Of a stretch of 25,569 nt of DNA, positions 8,894-18,774 are shown in pieces. This stretch comes from Reticulitermes lucifugus (lineage: Eukaryota > Arthropoda > Insecta > Blattodea > Rhinotermitidae): the NCBI GenBank assembly GCA_026260175.1, contig JAKCWW010002679.1, positions 29,144 to 54,712 on the forward strand. Direction: 5' to 3'. The first letter of the stretch is position 1. Each line of letters opens with the position of its first letter. Below the pieces are notes generated by a model. The model searched no databases. It saw only the letters and a program-made list of their open reading frames with translations, and had not been told where the DNA came from. The position numbers were made by a program, and so were the translations under genes.

Positions 8894-9654
8894 GTCGCAA
8901 CACTTACCTGGACATATTACAGGAAATTTTTTATCAAACCTGTACATCTGCCTCTGTTTTCAGCCGGAATAGTGGGCCTGAGTCAAAATGACACACATGC
9001 ATAGGAGTGCAATCAGAATCGATTTCTTGTCTCCTTCTCAAACTCTTGTTCTTAATGTCTTTAACGATTTGTGCATATATTAAGTAATTTATTTGTTTTT
9101 GTCTCAATACGTGTGTGTTTATGCTTGCATGGAAACGGTTACATCGCTCAGACTCTACGGTGCTTGTCACGATGTATTTCGTTATAAAGACGTTACCGAA
9201 GTGGGCAAGTTTACGGCAGTTACTTGCAGGACAGAAATCTGCACGTACGGAGTTCTGAACCTTCATCGTATCGTTCATTATCACTCCATTAGCGAGCGGC
9301 ATGCCTGTCTGTCCGTCCCGTTGTTAAGTATAGTGTACTTCCTCCTCACAGCGTTCGTAACTCAGGTACGTCGTCGTCATTCGTATTTCCCGTATCTTGA
9401 CGATGAGATAGACACCGAATTTCGTGTAGATAAACTGGCATGAGAATTTGCATTTTTATGTGCCCTTTTCTTTAGTACTTGAAAAGCATCTGCGAACACC
9501 ATCGATACATAGAAGTTATGTCGATGATAAAATCAGGAGAAGAACGTTTAGGAAATGGTCCGGTTTGAAAATTATTTTCTTTTCATCCGCCGTCTCTTTT
9601 TTTGAGACAGAACATAAATGGCGCATTGTCTGACAGACTTTGTGCCTTAGAATG
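8894..9654. other. Intron stretch, nothing recognised
   Basis: ORFs at 8934-9302 (minus) and 9093-9443 (plus) overlap each other and show no domain. No repeat was identified. Confidence 0.4.
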
Positions 9655-9809
9655 CTGTGATATAACACGTAAGAAATCAAACATCGCAGTCTACTGATTA
9701 GCCTCATGCTTCTTATTCGCAAGGACCCAGGTTCGAAACGCAGCACTGATATTTGCGATGCTGACGACTCTTCCATGATGTACCTCAGTTTCTCCAGGCA
9801 GTTGGTGGG
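9655..9809 (+). mobile_element. tRNA-derived SINE, family C, 5' part (interrupted)
   Basis: CTGATTAGCCTCATGC (A-box-like) and GACCCAGGTTCGAAACGC (B box, about 9725-9742) form a tRNA-like head. Body text follows (CACTGATATTTGCGATGC, CTTCCATGATGTACCTCAG). It is cut at 9809 by the family-A SINE at 9810-10086 and resumes at 10099. Confidence 0.6.
9798..9809. repeat. Target-site duplication, left copy
   Basis: GCAGTTGGTGGG, identical to 10087-10098, flanking the SINE at 9810-10086. Confidence 0.85.
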
Positions 9810-10086
9810 ATAAAGGTAAAAGGTAAAGCTATCCCTGTACATGCCCTGAGGGTTCCAGGAAGTTGAGGCTCCCAGATTTCAAGACAATCGGCTCATGAAG
9901 GTGGCAAGGTTGTCAGCCTTTACCCCCAGGAAATATTCCTGGTACTCGTTTCTGTTAGAGGCTGAGTCGACCCCAGAGCCGGAAGGATTATGTCAGTGAA
10001 AATTCCAGTGACAGCATCGGGAATCGAACCAGCGACCTTCCGGTTTGTAGCGCAGTGCCTCAACTAACTGCGTCACCGCGTGTCCC
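9810..10086 (-). mobile_element. tRNA-derived SINE, family A, full length with target duplication
   Basis: On the minus strand: the head GGGACACGCGGTGACGCAGT, A-box region, B box TGGTTCGATTCCCG (about 10018-10031), body (GGGGTCGACTCAGCCTCTAA, then CCTGGGGGTAAAGGCTGAC), and tail AGCTTTACCTTTTACC at the 9810 end. It is 277 bp and bounded by the perfect 12-bp duplication GCAGTTGGTGGG. It shares head type with 18775-19082. It inserted into an older family-C SINE. Confidence 0.88.
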
Positions 10087-10098
10087 GCAGTTGGTGGG
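10087..10098. repeat. Target-site duplication, right copy
   Basis: GCAGTTGGTGGG, identical to 9798-9809. Confidence 0.85.
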
Positions 10099-10180
10099 GT
10101 AGTACTGGAAATCAAGCCACAGCGATCTTGTTCTGCGCGTTTTCTGATTGATTCTTCATAAAATGTCCGGCAATTCAGCA
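10099..10180 (+). mobile_element. SINE family C, presumed 3' remainder
   Basis: Continuation of the interrupted element after the nested SINE. Its far end cannot be set because no second copy is present in the window. Confidence 0.4.
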
Positions 10181-10280
10181 CTGTGATAAGCCCAGAATAA
10201 ATTAATTCATGAGTTGGATGAAGTAAATGAACAGTTGACTGTATTAAGTAACGAATTACTCCTTGATTTTATAGGCCTAC

Positions 10281-10436
10281 GTGTCACCGAGTCAGCCTCC
10301 CGTATAAGGGACCGTGTCTTACCCGGGGGTAAAGCGGTTGGAGCGTGCTGCCGACCATCCACAATTTTCTAGTGCTATAGCTCTACCTCCCCTGTGTGCC
10401 TGCATAGACATGTCATTTTGTGACCTTTACCTTTAC
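10281..10436 (+). mobile_element. SINE family A, headless body and tail
   Basis: GAGTCAGCCTCCCGTATAAG, CCCGGGGGTAAAGCGGTTGG and GCTGCCGACCATCC lead to the tail TGTGACCTTTACCTTTAC. It matches the body and tail of the other family-A copies. No tRNA-like head precedes it. Confidence 0.75.
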
Positions 10437-10444
10437 TTATGACT

Positions 10445-10715
10445 GGGTATATTTGGAGTATTGAAATTTGGAGGTTATGATGGGCTGGATATGTAACGTG
10501 AATAGCGAGACAAGAGATGCATCCAGAATTTTGTTTTAAAACAACGTTAAACGGATGACATTAAGATGGATATTTAGGAGAAGGGGGTGTAAGTATGTGA
10601 AGTGGATTGAGCTGGCTATGAATTCTTTCCTGTGGCGGGATTTGGTATTACCGACCTTCTGGTTTTACTGCCGGAGAGTTTATACTTTGAATAAGCAATA
10701 AAATGAATAAATGAA
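10445..10715 (+). mobile_element. LINE 3' end relic, strongly decayed
   Basis: Recognisable pieces: GGTTATGATGGGCTGGATATGT (variant of the RWAGHV segment), AAGATGGATATTTAG (KMDI then stop), KWIELA near 10597-10616, and a 3' flank ending in AATAAATGAATAAATG-type sequence near 10700. The order matches the other LINE tails here. Several stops and indels are present. Confidence 0.55.
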
Positions 10716-11177
10716 GTCGCAGATCCTGTTATGTTATCAAATTCCAGACATTGCGTAAAGTTCGCGAAATCGGTCTGCGGGCTGTTGGTTATCTTCATTT
10801 TGCGAATTCTGCACTTCATATAAACTGCATTAAACAGCGGAGTCGGAACTGCGGTGGAAGGTCAGGAGAAGAACGTCCGAAGCAAATATTAAGACAACTT
10901 GCCAGAGCGTTTACGTCTTAAAAAAAAGATTAAACTCGACAGAAAGGTTTTACAAATATTTAAATAGGAACGTGCTGAGAGAATGCTAAAGGTGAGAATG
11001 GCCGCTGAAAAAAAAAAGATAGAGGATTATTAACAGGAAAGAACTAGTGGCAGAATTCGAAGCAACGAGGATCAAGAATTTTTGAATGGGGGGATTGCAA
11101 GCACTTTCTAGAGAGAAATTAAACAGGAAGTGGCGCTGAATAGGACTGTTGGAATATGTGTGTTTTAAGTGTTAAAT
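10716..11177. other. Intron stretch, nothing recognised
   Basis: AT-rich, with short poly-A runs. No element or coding signal seen. Confidence 0.45.
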
Positions 11178-11456
11178 GTAAAGGTAGAGGTGTCTTGGTG
11201 CTTAATTAAACACCTCGTGATGAAGGCATGTGCTGGAGTGGAGGTATTGATCTACGCATGCTTAAACTCTGTACTGGATGGAGGTGAGTGATTAGATTCA
11301 CGATTCGGGAGATTTACCTCTAGGGAAAGCGAGCCCGATATCCGTTGAATATGAAGCAGAGTGGGCCACCGGAGTCCACGCGTGCTGTTTGGAAAAGGGA
11401 AAAATCCCTTGTCCGTGACGGGACTCGAACCTTGGCTAAACCCACTATCTGATTTC
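11178..11456 (-). mobile_element. tRNA-derived SINE, family A, decayed
   Basis: The rising end carries the tail remnant GTAAAGGTAGAGGTG. The middle (GGAGGTGAGTGATTAGATTC) parallels the copy at 6540-6829 (GGGGGTGAGTGGTTAGCTTC). The section near 11365-11425 includes GGGCCACCGGAGTCCACGC and the B box as GACGGGACTCGAACC on the plus strand. The head beyond about 11456 is lost or too diverged. Confidence 0.65.
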
Positions 11457-11790
11457 GAGGAAGCAGGGAGTAATCAAGTCAGCAAATGGAAAAGAGAACT
11501 CCGTATAATAGTTAATTCGTTTACCACCGACCACACGCTGGGGATGAGGAACGTAGGCTGTCGGGGGATTTGATTTTGGGGGTCTTTTGAAAAATGAAGG
11601 AAGCTCATCACAAGCTACAGTTTATTAATTATCCGTTACACGTTTGTAGTCTTAGTTGAATTATATGAATAATATGTAGGATAGGTGTTTTCTGTAAAGA
11701 CGTGACGTTTCGAGAGCTTTACTCCGGTTTTGAGACGGCTGGTTGTCATTGTACTGACATTTTTGTTACTTGTTTTAAATGTTAGTTGTA
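11457..11790. other. Intron stretch, nothing recognised
   Basis: No repeat or coding signature seen. The ORF starting at 11361 extends into this region but has no domain. Confidence 0.4.
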
Positions 11791-11850
11791 ATTGAACCCG
11801 GGATTTTTTAAATGTGACATGCTAGGCCAATGCGTCAACTGCTAAACCAG
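11791..11850 (-). mobile_element. tRNA-like SINE head, isolated
   Basis: On the minus strand TCTGGTTTAGCAGTTGACGC (A box) is followed about 30 bases later by CCCGGGTTCAAT (B box). It has tRNA-like spacing but cannot fold as a good tRNA. It is probably a SINE head, with no body identified. Confidence 0.45.
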
Positions 11851-13242
11851 ATATCAACTTTTGTATTATGAGATTTGAAGTACCCGACGGCAGTGATTTT
11901 TTCAATGTGACGCCGTGTTATGTGACAGGTATCAACGCTTTAGAGGTGATCATAAAATTTTACACCCGAAAATTATGGGTTTTCGGTTATGCCCATCGCA
12001 CTGTTTCACGTAGGGGACCTTTCACTGTTTTCTGTATTTAGAAAGCTATGGCTTTTAGGAAGATTGTGGCCACATTTACAAATGTCGTACCGTACAGAAC
12101 CTGAAATCCCGTGCTGAATAGGTTTGCGTCACAGCAATCAGAAGTTAGCTGGCTTGTCATGTCTGTGTTAATGGCAGACACTAACGAGGTTTCGAATGGC
12201 ATGATTTTCATACCAAGCACCTCCACTTATGTGCCGACGCTTGTGATTGTATTCGACAGGTACACGGTTCGAATCTCCGCCACTGTACCCACTGTCCTGA
12301 GGTTTGTCATGGCTTTCGTCAGTCCCTGCAGGAGATAATACGTTTTTTGGTACCTTAATTTAGATCATTGCCGCGTTCTTGCATATCCTTTTTAATTCAC
12401 CTTTCACTGATCACCTGTCTTGAGCTACTGGCGTCGTCGTAAAATAAACCGTAATAAAATAAAACAAATGATGCCGATTTGCATGTAAATAGTTCTTGTA
12501 TACTTGGTATAATGCTTGTGTGTAGTTGAATCAAAGATAGACAGACATGCAGGTACGTAACTCACCCAGTGTGGCGTCTGTCGAACTCTCTTATCTTGTC
12601 TCGCGGCCGACGTCATTCCTCGGTCCAGCAAACTTGAACTGATCTCTCTTATTTGGAGCAGATCAGCTTGAAGCCGAACTGTTCACATTTTCAAACATTT
12701 GATGTTAGAACACAATTGGTTTGCCGGCATTAATGCGCCCTCTGCCAACTGAAAATATAAGGCCCCCTTATTGGTGTGGGGCTTGTAGGAAGTTTTCACA
12801 TGAAGAAAACACTTTAAATGCGTCCATGTTTTTACGGTGACTGTAGCCTACATTAATACAGCTTACATAATACGCATTCTCAGTGCTTCTTTGGAGACTT
12901 CTACAACTGGTTCTGTAGATCCAAGAATCATTAAGTTTTTAGATATAATATCGAAGTTTCGCGTCGTGACGTTGTCTGTAAATTTTAGTGTACCAAAATG
13001 AACTTCATACAAAAGTTGTATTACACCAAATGTTTATGATGTATTGCAGTGGTTCTCATTTCTGAAAAATATCTTCCAGAATGGCAGTGTGCTGTACATA
13101 CACGTACTAGTACGTCTCAAGTATGTACCTTTTAGTGATTGGCAGTAATGACGGACCGATATGGAATTGCATTTTTGTACCCATAGCAAGTTTTATTGTT
13201 TATGTTGTGACGTACCAGAGTTTATGGGTTTCATATGGTTTT
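11851..13242. other. Intron stretch, nothing certain
   Basis: CACGGTTCGAATCTCC near 12264-12279 is a B-box-like match without a clear A box. ORFs at 12038-12226 (minus) and 12111-12338 (plus) overlap on opposite strands without domains. No exon seen. Confidence 0.4.
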
Positions 13243-13254
13243 GTAGTTGAGTGG
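13243..13254. repeat. Target-site duplication, left copy
   Basis: GTAGTTGAGTGG, identical to 13703-13714. Confidence 0.85.
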
Positions 13255-13322
13255 TGGGCCGGGATAGCGTAGTCGGTATAGCGACTCGCTACGAGCAGGG
13301 CGGTCCGGGGATCGAATCTGCC

Positions 13323-13470
13323 GATCCCAGTGGCCGCGAGGTTTAAGGCGTGGGTCTACGGCCGTTCGCTTGCTGGGATTGTGGGTTCGAATCCCGTCGG
13401 GGGCATCGATGTTTGTGTTGTGTTTGTTGTATAAGGACAGTAGTATCGAACATAAAGTGACATGAAGGAC
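13323..13470 (+). mobile_element. tRNA-derived SINE, family B, nested, cut by gap
   Basis: GTGGCCGCGAGGTTTAAGGC (A-box region), a long variable-arm-like insert and GGGTTCGAATCCC (about 13383-13395) resemble a class II (Leu/Ser-type) tRNA. The copy at 23822-24075 is closely similar (GGTCTAAGGTGTGGGTCTGC, GGGTTCGAATCCCACCGG). The 3' part is lost in the N run. Confidence 0.7.
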
Positions 13471-13637
13471 NNNNNNNNNNNNNNNNNNNNNNNNNNNNNN
13501 NNNNNNNNNNNNNNNNNNNNNNNNNNNNNNNNNNNNNNNNNNNNNNNNNNNNNNNNNNNNNNNNNNNNNNNNNNNNNNNNNNNNNNNNNNNNNNNNNNNN
13601 NNNNNNNNNNNNNNNNNNNNNNNNNNNNNNNNNNNNN
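13471..13637. other. Assembly gap (167 N)
   Basis: A run of N. Any ORF spanning it is an artefact. The missing bases should be the 3' end of SINE B and the middle of SINE A. Confidence 1.
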
Positions 13638-13702
13638 TACCTCTACTCCCCCTCTGGGCCTTCGTGGCCTGTTCTAGGGTGAACTTTACCTTTTACCTTT
13701 TA

Positions 13703-13714
13703 GTAGTTGAGTGG
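13703..13714. repeat. Target-site duplication, right copy
   Basis: GTAGTTGAGTGG, identical to 13243-13254. Confidence 0.85.
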
Positions 13715-14624
13715 GTTTATAGTGGAAGTAGTTGTGTGTTGGCAGTACCGAAAGACTGTTGTGGCTGAAATCTAATTCGTATGTGAGCTTTTTAGCGTAA
13801 GTTAACTATACAGCATTCTCACGAAAATCGCAGTTTGGAGTAGCGGCATTTTTGTTAGCCTTCTTCTTTTGGGAGCACGGATTGACTGACGTCTGTTTTA
13901 TTGCAACTTGCATGTTAATTTAGATTGCGTACTTTAGTTTTAGTCCAAATGTTTCCAGTCTGAGACGAATTACAGTCAGATGAACAAGAATGTAATACTC
14001 TCAGGGCTTGAAATGTAGTTCGCATTTGCAGGTACTTTGTTTACCATCCTGTCGACGAACCCTTGCAAGTGTGCATAGTGTGACGCGGGATATGAGATCA
14101 GGATTTCACTGAATGAAACACAAGTAGGACAGAGCGTACTTTTCACATGTACTTCATATAACAGCATACTGCAAAGTGCTGTCGATCTACAGGTCGTTGT
14201 ATACCTGCTGCCAGTAACTTGAAGATTGTAGGAAAGTTAGGCCGAAGTCACCAGTTTCTTTTCACAGGGCACATAAAACAGTACCAAGAGGGTGATCGTG
14301 CCATTGAACAAAATTCCGTCCGAAAATATATTTTGAATCAAATGTTATTTGGTGTGTCTTTTGTTAAGAGGGTTGTTTGGTTCATTTCACATTTTACACG
14401 ACACACCACAGAGTGGCAGCCGCCGGTTCTCGTGTTTAGGCACAAATTTCCTGAACCTCGCATCCATGGTTTCTGCTTACAGTTTGGTAAAGATTCAACA
14501 TAAGTTGTCCCTGTGCTTGAGCACTGTGCCGTGAATACGTGTGTGTACGAGCGAAAGCAGTGGAGCGCTACCCGTTATGTGTTTCGCCAACTCCGCCACC
14601 TACGTTTTACCCCTCGGCACTCGT
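13715..14624. other. Intron stretch, nothing recognised
   Basis: Overlapping short ORFs (13976-14167 minus, 14219-14503 and 14349-14534 plus) lack domains. It contains one TTGTTTAC at 14037-14044, the FOXO/DAF-16 consensus, which is expected by chance at about this rate. Confidence 0.4.
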
Positions 14625-14710
14625 AAGATTGGTGGCGCCGGGAATCGAATCCTGCCATTTCAGCCAAACTATCATTTCTCCAGTCAGCTGTCCTCCAACT
14701 CAGTACAGTT
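14625..14710 (-). mobile_element. tRNA-derived SINE head
   Basis: On the minus strand GTACTGAGTTGGAGGACAGC (A-box-like) is followed by GCAGGATTCGATTCCCGG (B box, about 14638-14655) and CGCCACCA. It is tRNA-like in layout but has no clean acceptor stem. Its sequence differs from the other heads in the window. Confidence 0.55.
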
Positions 14711-15856
14711 AGACTGTTATAAAATACGGCACTAGCTTTTCGTTTCTTCATATGCAGATGCGATGCTTTCGTTGTGTTAATTACTAAGATAGCGAGAGAC
14801 ATTGGCAGTTTTTGTTTAAACGTTTCTCTTTGAATTGCCACATAACGTTGCAAGGATAGGGAACCTTAGTAAAAAGCTACGAACGTCCTAGCATTTGAAG
14901 GACATGAGAACTGGTGACCTTCTTGGAATGTTAATTTTAAGGAAATTCGTTATTAGGATGCAGCTGGCTGAAGATCATGCCCGATGGTGGGCATAGTTGT
15001 TTGCCGTTTCGGGTTTTACTAGCAGAGGTACGAATAAATAAATCCGTGGAAAAGTGAGCTGTATTTAAACGTCTTTAAAGAACAGGGGTGCACACATTCC
15101 GGGCGCCTGGTCACCCTGGCGACATACTTTTTGTGTATGGCGTCTAACATTTTCAGCATAATTAGTGCAGTCCTTCCCTTACATACAGAAACGCTTATCA
15201 GTTCACATGCACCGAGCAGTAAGTGTCAGATAACAGTGAGGTTCAGAGGTCATTCCAGAGTCGTGTGTTCTCTGTATGGAACTGCTTATTGTCACCCTTG
15301 TGGCGCCAAGAATTTGGATGTTGCTCAAGAATTTGAGAAGATTTGTGCATCCTTCTTTAAAATATCAAAATTCCTGCTATATTCGTAAACGAATCCGACT
15401 AAGTGGCAGGAGGTGGGCCCAATTTATGAAATACACGTCATATATTTTATATCTTCAGTTATTTTTATTGGACGCTAAAGTGGACTTGATATTGAACCTT
15501 GTATTTCATTAAAGGCGGTAAATTTTTTTCTGGTTCAGGGACGTTAGCGTCTCAAGAAGAAACCCCAGCTGTTGTCCCCCCCCCCCNGAAGAGCCTCTGT
15601 CGAGAATGTGTGCAAATGCTTCTTCCAGTTCTGCATAAACTAGGGTTATAAACGGTCGTTGCAAATCTTAACATAGCCCCCTCAGCTGAATGAAATCGAA
15701 ATGGCTTAGTCTTAAGGCATGAAACTCTTCTGAGTGCAATTAAGAATTCGGTTTCTGCCTTTCAGAAACCACACTGCATATCAATTTAAGACCACCTGGT
15801 TCATTATGCTTAAATCTGTGAAACTCGTAAATGCGTTTTGTGGGAAGCATTTAGAC
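14711..15856. other. Intron stretch, nothing certain
   Basis: GGGTTTTACTAGCAGAGG followed by AATAAATAAA near 15010-15042 resembles a LINE 3' terminus. A poly-C run (15576-15586) ends in one ambiguous base (N at 15587). ORFs here show no domain. Confidence 0.4.
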
Positions 15857-16043
15857 CATGGGCCTCCAACCTTTTTATGTCAAATGGCCATACCCGGGCC
15901 GCACGTGGACAGATAATAATAACTGGTGTACCTAACGGCCTAAATTATTATGTAATTTTTATGGTATAGTATAGTATAATATAATATGGTACAACTTGGC
16001 GGGCCAGATTGCGGGCCTGACGTTGGAGACCCATGATTTAGGG
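15849..16043. mobile_element. hAT-type MITE with terminal inverted repeats and target duplication
   Basis: The element proper is 15857-16035 (179 bp). It begins CATGGGCCTCCAAC and ends GTTGGAGACCCATG, inverted repeats with one mismatch over 14 bases. Flanking 8-mers ATTTAGAC (15849-15856) and ATTTAGGG (16036-16043) agree at 6 of 8 positions, consistent with the 8-bp duplication made by hAT transposases. GGGCCGCACGTG and the core CCTAACGGCCTAAATTATTA are shared with 4492-4638. There is no coding capacity, so it must have been mobilised in trans. Confidence 0.75.
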
Positions 16044-16269
16044 TGTTTAAATGTTAAAGTAGGTGGTATATAGAGTTGCCATTGTACCTCAGACGGTTAA
16101 GCGATTTGTGAAATATGAACAGGCATGTACGAGCAGGAATGCCGTGTACACGTTGAAGATAAAGTGAACGTTATTTTCTATCAAATGCACCCCAATTTCC
16201 TAAAGAGAGTTGCTTCTGGGCAGATTCCTGGGCTCCGCCCGTCTTGCCCTCATAAGAGCAGTGTTAAGC
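16044..16269. other. Intron stretch before a SINE
   Basis: Unassigned. It may include the 3' part of the SINE at 16270-16442. TGTACCTCAGACGGTTAAGC near 16084 is weakly A-box-like. Confidence 0.3.
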
Positions 16270-16442
16270 TGAAGATAAATACGGAGCATTGGGGAATGGT
16301 ACTGATACGGGAAAACCGAAGTACTGGTAGAAAATCCTGTCCCAGTGCTACTTTGTCTACTACAGATGTCACATGGACAGTCCCAGGTTTGAACCCGGTC
16401 TCCGAGGTGAGGGCCGGCGGCTAACCGCCTGACCCATACTAC
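16270..16442 (-). mobile_element. tRNA-derived SINE, family D
   Basis: On the minus strand GTATGGGTCAGGCGGTTAGC leads to ACCGGGTTCAAACCTGGG (B box, about 16383-16400). Body sequence then continues to CATTCCCCAATGCTCCG near 16282. The layout is head then body, and the body is unlike family A. From memory I have seen this body in cockroach/termite sequence. The 3' edge is unsure. Confidence 0.6.
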
Positions 16443-16541
16443 GGTCTTTAAAGACTAAAATGAATCTACGTTACACCTGAAAATCCAGTTCGTACCTGGC
16501 GGAAAGATCCATTTGACGCTATCCATCCCGTTGTGTATACA

Positions 16542-16825
16542 CTTACATAAATAATACTACGTATTCCGTCTTACACAACCTGTATTTGTTATTCTTTTTC
16601 AAACACTACATGTTTCGATTAAGCCGATCGTCATCAGGTGTTTGCTTATACAAAAACTTAAAATTCAAGGTAAAAATGTGAAATTTGTGAGATCTCGCAA
16701 AATTTTACATTTTTACCTCGAATGTGAAAGTTTTTTTGTCGACTTGATCGAAACATGTAGTGTTTGAAAAAATAATAATAAATACAGGTTGTGTAAGACG
16801 GAATACGTAGTGTTACTTGTGTAAG
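16542..16825. mobile_element. Foldback (palindromic) MITE
   Basis: The left arm starts CTTACATAAATAATACTACG and the right arm, reversed and complemented, CTTACACAAGTAACACTACG. The arms continue to match through GTATTCCGTCTTACACAACC, TTCAAACACTACATGTTTCG and AGGTAAAAATGT to a central GAGATCTC (16689-16696). The left arm is 151 bp and the right 133 bp. The difference is mainly a segment of about 20 bp (CGTCATCAGGTGTTTGC region) missing on the right. Almost the whole element could fold as one hairpin. Confidence 0.85.
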
Positions 16826-18774
16826 AAGGATCCAGGTCGTACCTCACAGAGAACACATTATGATTCCATTAGAAGGACCAGTTAATGCTGCATAAGAAAA
16901 CATTCTCTGTTTGTGGTGAGAATCATACGGAATGCCTTAAGGTAATGTGTGAACGAAATGGAGAATTTTTTATGTTAAAAGATGGCGGTGCGCATACTGA
17001 CCAATAGGCTTATAGGGATAAAGCTCGACGTACCAATCACAGACGTATTTTGTTGGGTGTTGATCGTGGAGCTCTGTATATCAAAGTATATTAAGATCCG
17101 TTATCTGAAATGCCTTATCGATTATCAAACATAACGAGATCGAAGCATCAGGGAAGGAACACGCGTTTCCACTCGGGCCTGCGCGTGTTATGGCATTGAA
17201 CGCCTGCTAGAACACCACGCGAGCACAGTAACCAAAATCTGTCACAAAATCAGCCGTATTGTATTGTCTGAGCGTTACTGAACAACACAGCATAGCGTTC
17301 CAAAAGACCTGACTCTACGATCTTCATGTTCTTTTCTGTTTTTATACCACATTGACCTTGAGCGTCATTTTTTGCGGGTATAAATCTATTGTAAATCCAA
17401 ACGAATTACAAATGTCGCATTGTTCAGTCGTGAATTATTTTTCTTCATTTTTTACGTAAATATTCACCATTCCGAGAATATTCCGAGTGAAGGTTGTCAA
17501 TTGTGGTACGGTATCATGTAGGCCTATCAGTATTTTTGTGCTGTTAGCCTTTTTGTTCCTTGAAAATCGAATTTCGATTTGAACTTAACGTAAAATACTG
17601 GTTTAATCGGACTGACGGGAACAAAATTTATTTTTATCATCATAATGAGCTGTGAAGTATTAGGTGTTGTGCCTGTTCTTTGTTCCTCGGACATCCTATG
17701 CTTGTCTTCCCCTTTGGCCTGTATTTCAGTGCCTGTTAGTTCGTTAGTTAAGTAAAATTTAGTGAACTAAATTCACTTTCATCTGACAAATTTAAAATAA
17801 GTCGTTTAGTGTTTCCGAAATTGAATTATGAGGACATATAGACAGGCGCGACTTGCCTCTCATACATTCAGTTCTTACATATTATGCAAAGAATGCGTAA
17901 TAATACCAAGTGTCCTGATGAGCATGATATATTTCCAAGGACTTCAGATGGAAATGAAATATGAAACTCGATGCATATGCACATACGAAAGATCACAAAT
18001 TAGTGGTCAAATAGGTCCAAAAATCCTGGAGACTCAGTTCTTTCCTTGTGTGTTTTTTTATCAAAACAAACGAATAAAAGTGTTCTTCTTTTACCAGCGT
18101 GTTCCAGAAATATAAGTCGATTGCTAAGTTTATCATGTCGTTAACCATAAAACTGGTTCATAGCAAACTGATTTTGTGAGTCGCTGACTTACAGATTCTG
18201 TTGCTGTACCGACGGGCAGATAGCATCTTTATTGAGTTGCGCAAAAGACATTTTGTCTCTGTCGATGACCTTCGATGAACTGTTGGTGTTAAGGTCAGGC
18301 GATAAGGGCAGAACGATCGCTGTGGACAAACTTGTGGATACAGTGCAAGAAATAGAATATACATGTCTGAGAGTTTTTGTGAGCCAGTGAGGAAATAATG
18401 ACAAAATGAAGAATGTATATATGGTGACACTATTTAACCCCTTGAAGTAGGAAGTCATGGGAGAAGTGGGAGACTACATGTAGGAATAGTGTGGGGGGGG
18501 GGAGTGGAGCGTCACTGTGTTAGAAGGTTCCCAGGCTTCGCCCACGCGTATGCTGATACTAGTACTGTTGCCAAGACGCAGCAGCTTGGGACAAGGCCCT
18601 CAGAGTTCTGAATTCCTGGTGAATGGTGAAATTCTTAATTACGATACATAATTCCGGGTTTCTAGATTAAGGGGTTTAATGTTGATGAATTTAAATTGGG
18701 AGGGCTGCAGGAGAAGTATTTATTAGCAACTTGGAACTTAACCATCTCACCGTTTGCTTGCAGATAGGTCCTGT
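16826..18774. other. Intron stretch, nothing recognised
   Basis: AT-rich. The ORFs (17828-18115 plus; 18158-18458 minus in two frames) have no domains. A poly-G run lies near 18492-18501. No repeats were matched to others in the window. Confidence 0.4.

Larger units (their letters stand above)
13255..13702 (+). mobile_element. SINE family A insertion, interrupted by SINE B and an assembly gap
   Basis: It starts TGGGCCGGGATAGCGTAGTC, the same head as 1-115, with B box GGGGATCGAATC (about 13307-13318), and ends with the family tail TTTACCTTTTACC at 13702. Perfect 12-bp direct repeats flank it at 13243-13254 and 13703-13714. This proves one insertion event spanning the N run. A second tRNA-like head (SINE B) begins near 13323 inside it. 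Confidence 0.82.

Noticed and set aside
13255..13400. Genuine tRNA genes
   Set aside because: The A and B boxes are present, but the cloverleaf acceptor stems are poor. The same heads recur fused to repeated bodies, and target-site duplications flank the element, so these are SINEs.
13462..13677. ORF across the N run
   Set aside because: It consists mostly of unknown residues; the assembly gap is read as open frame.
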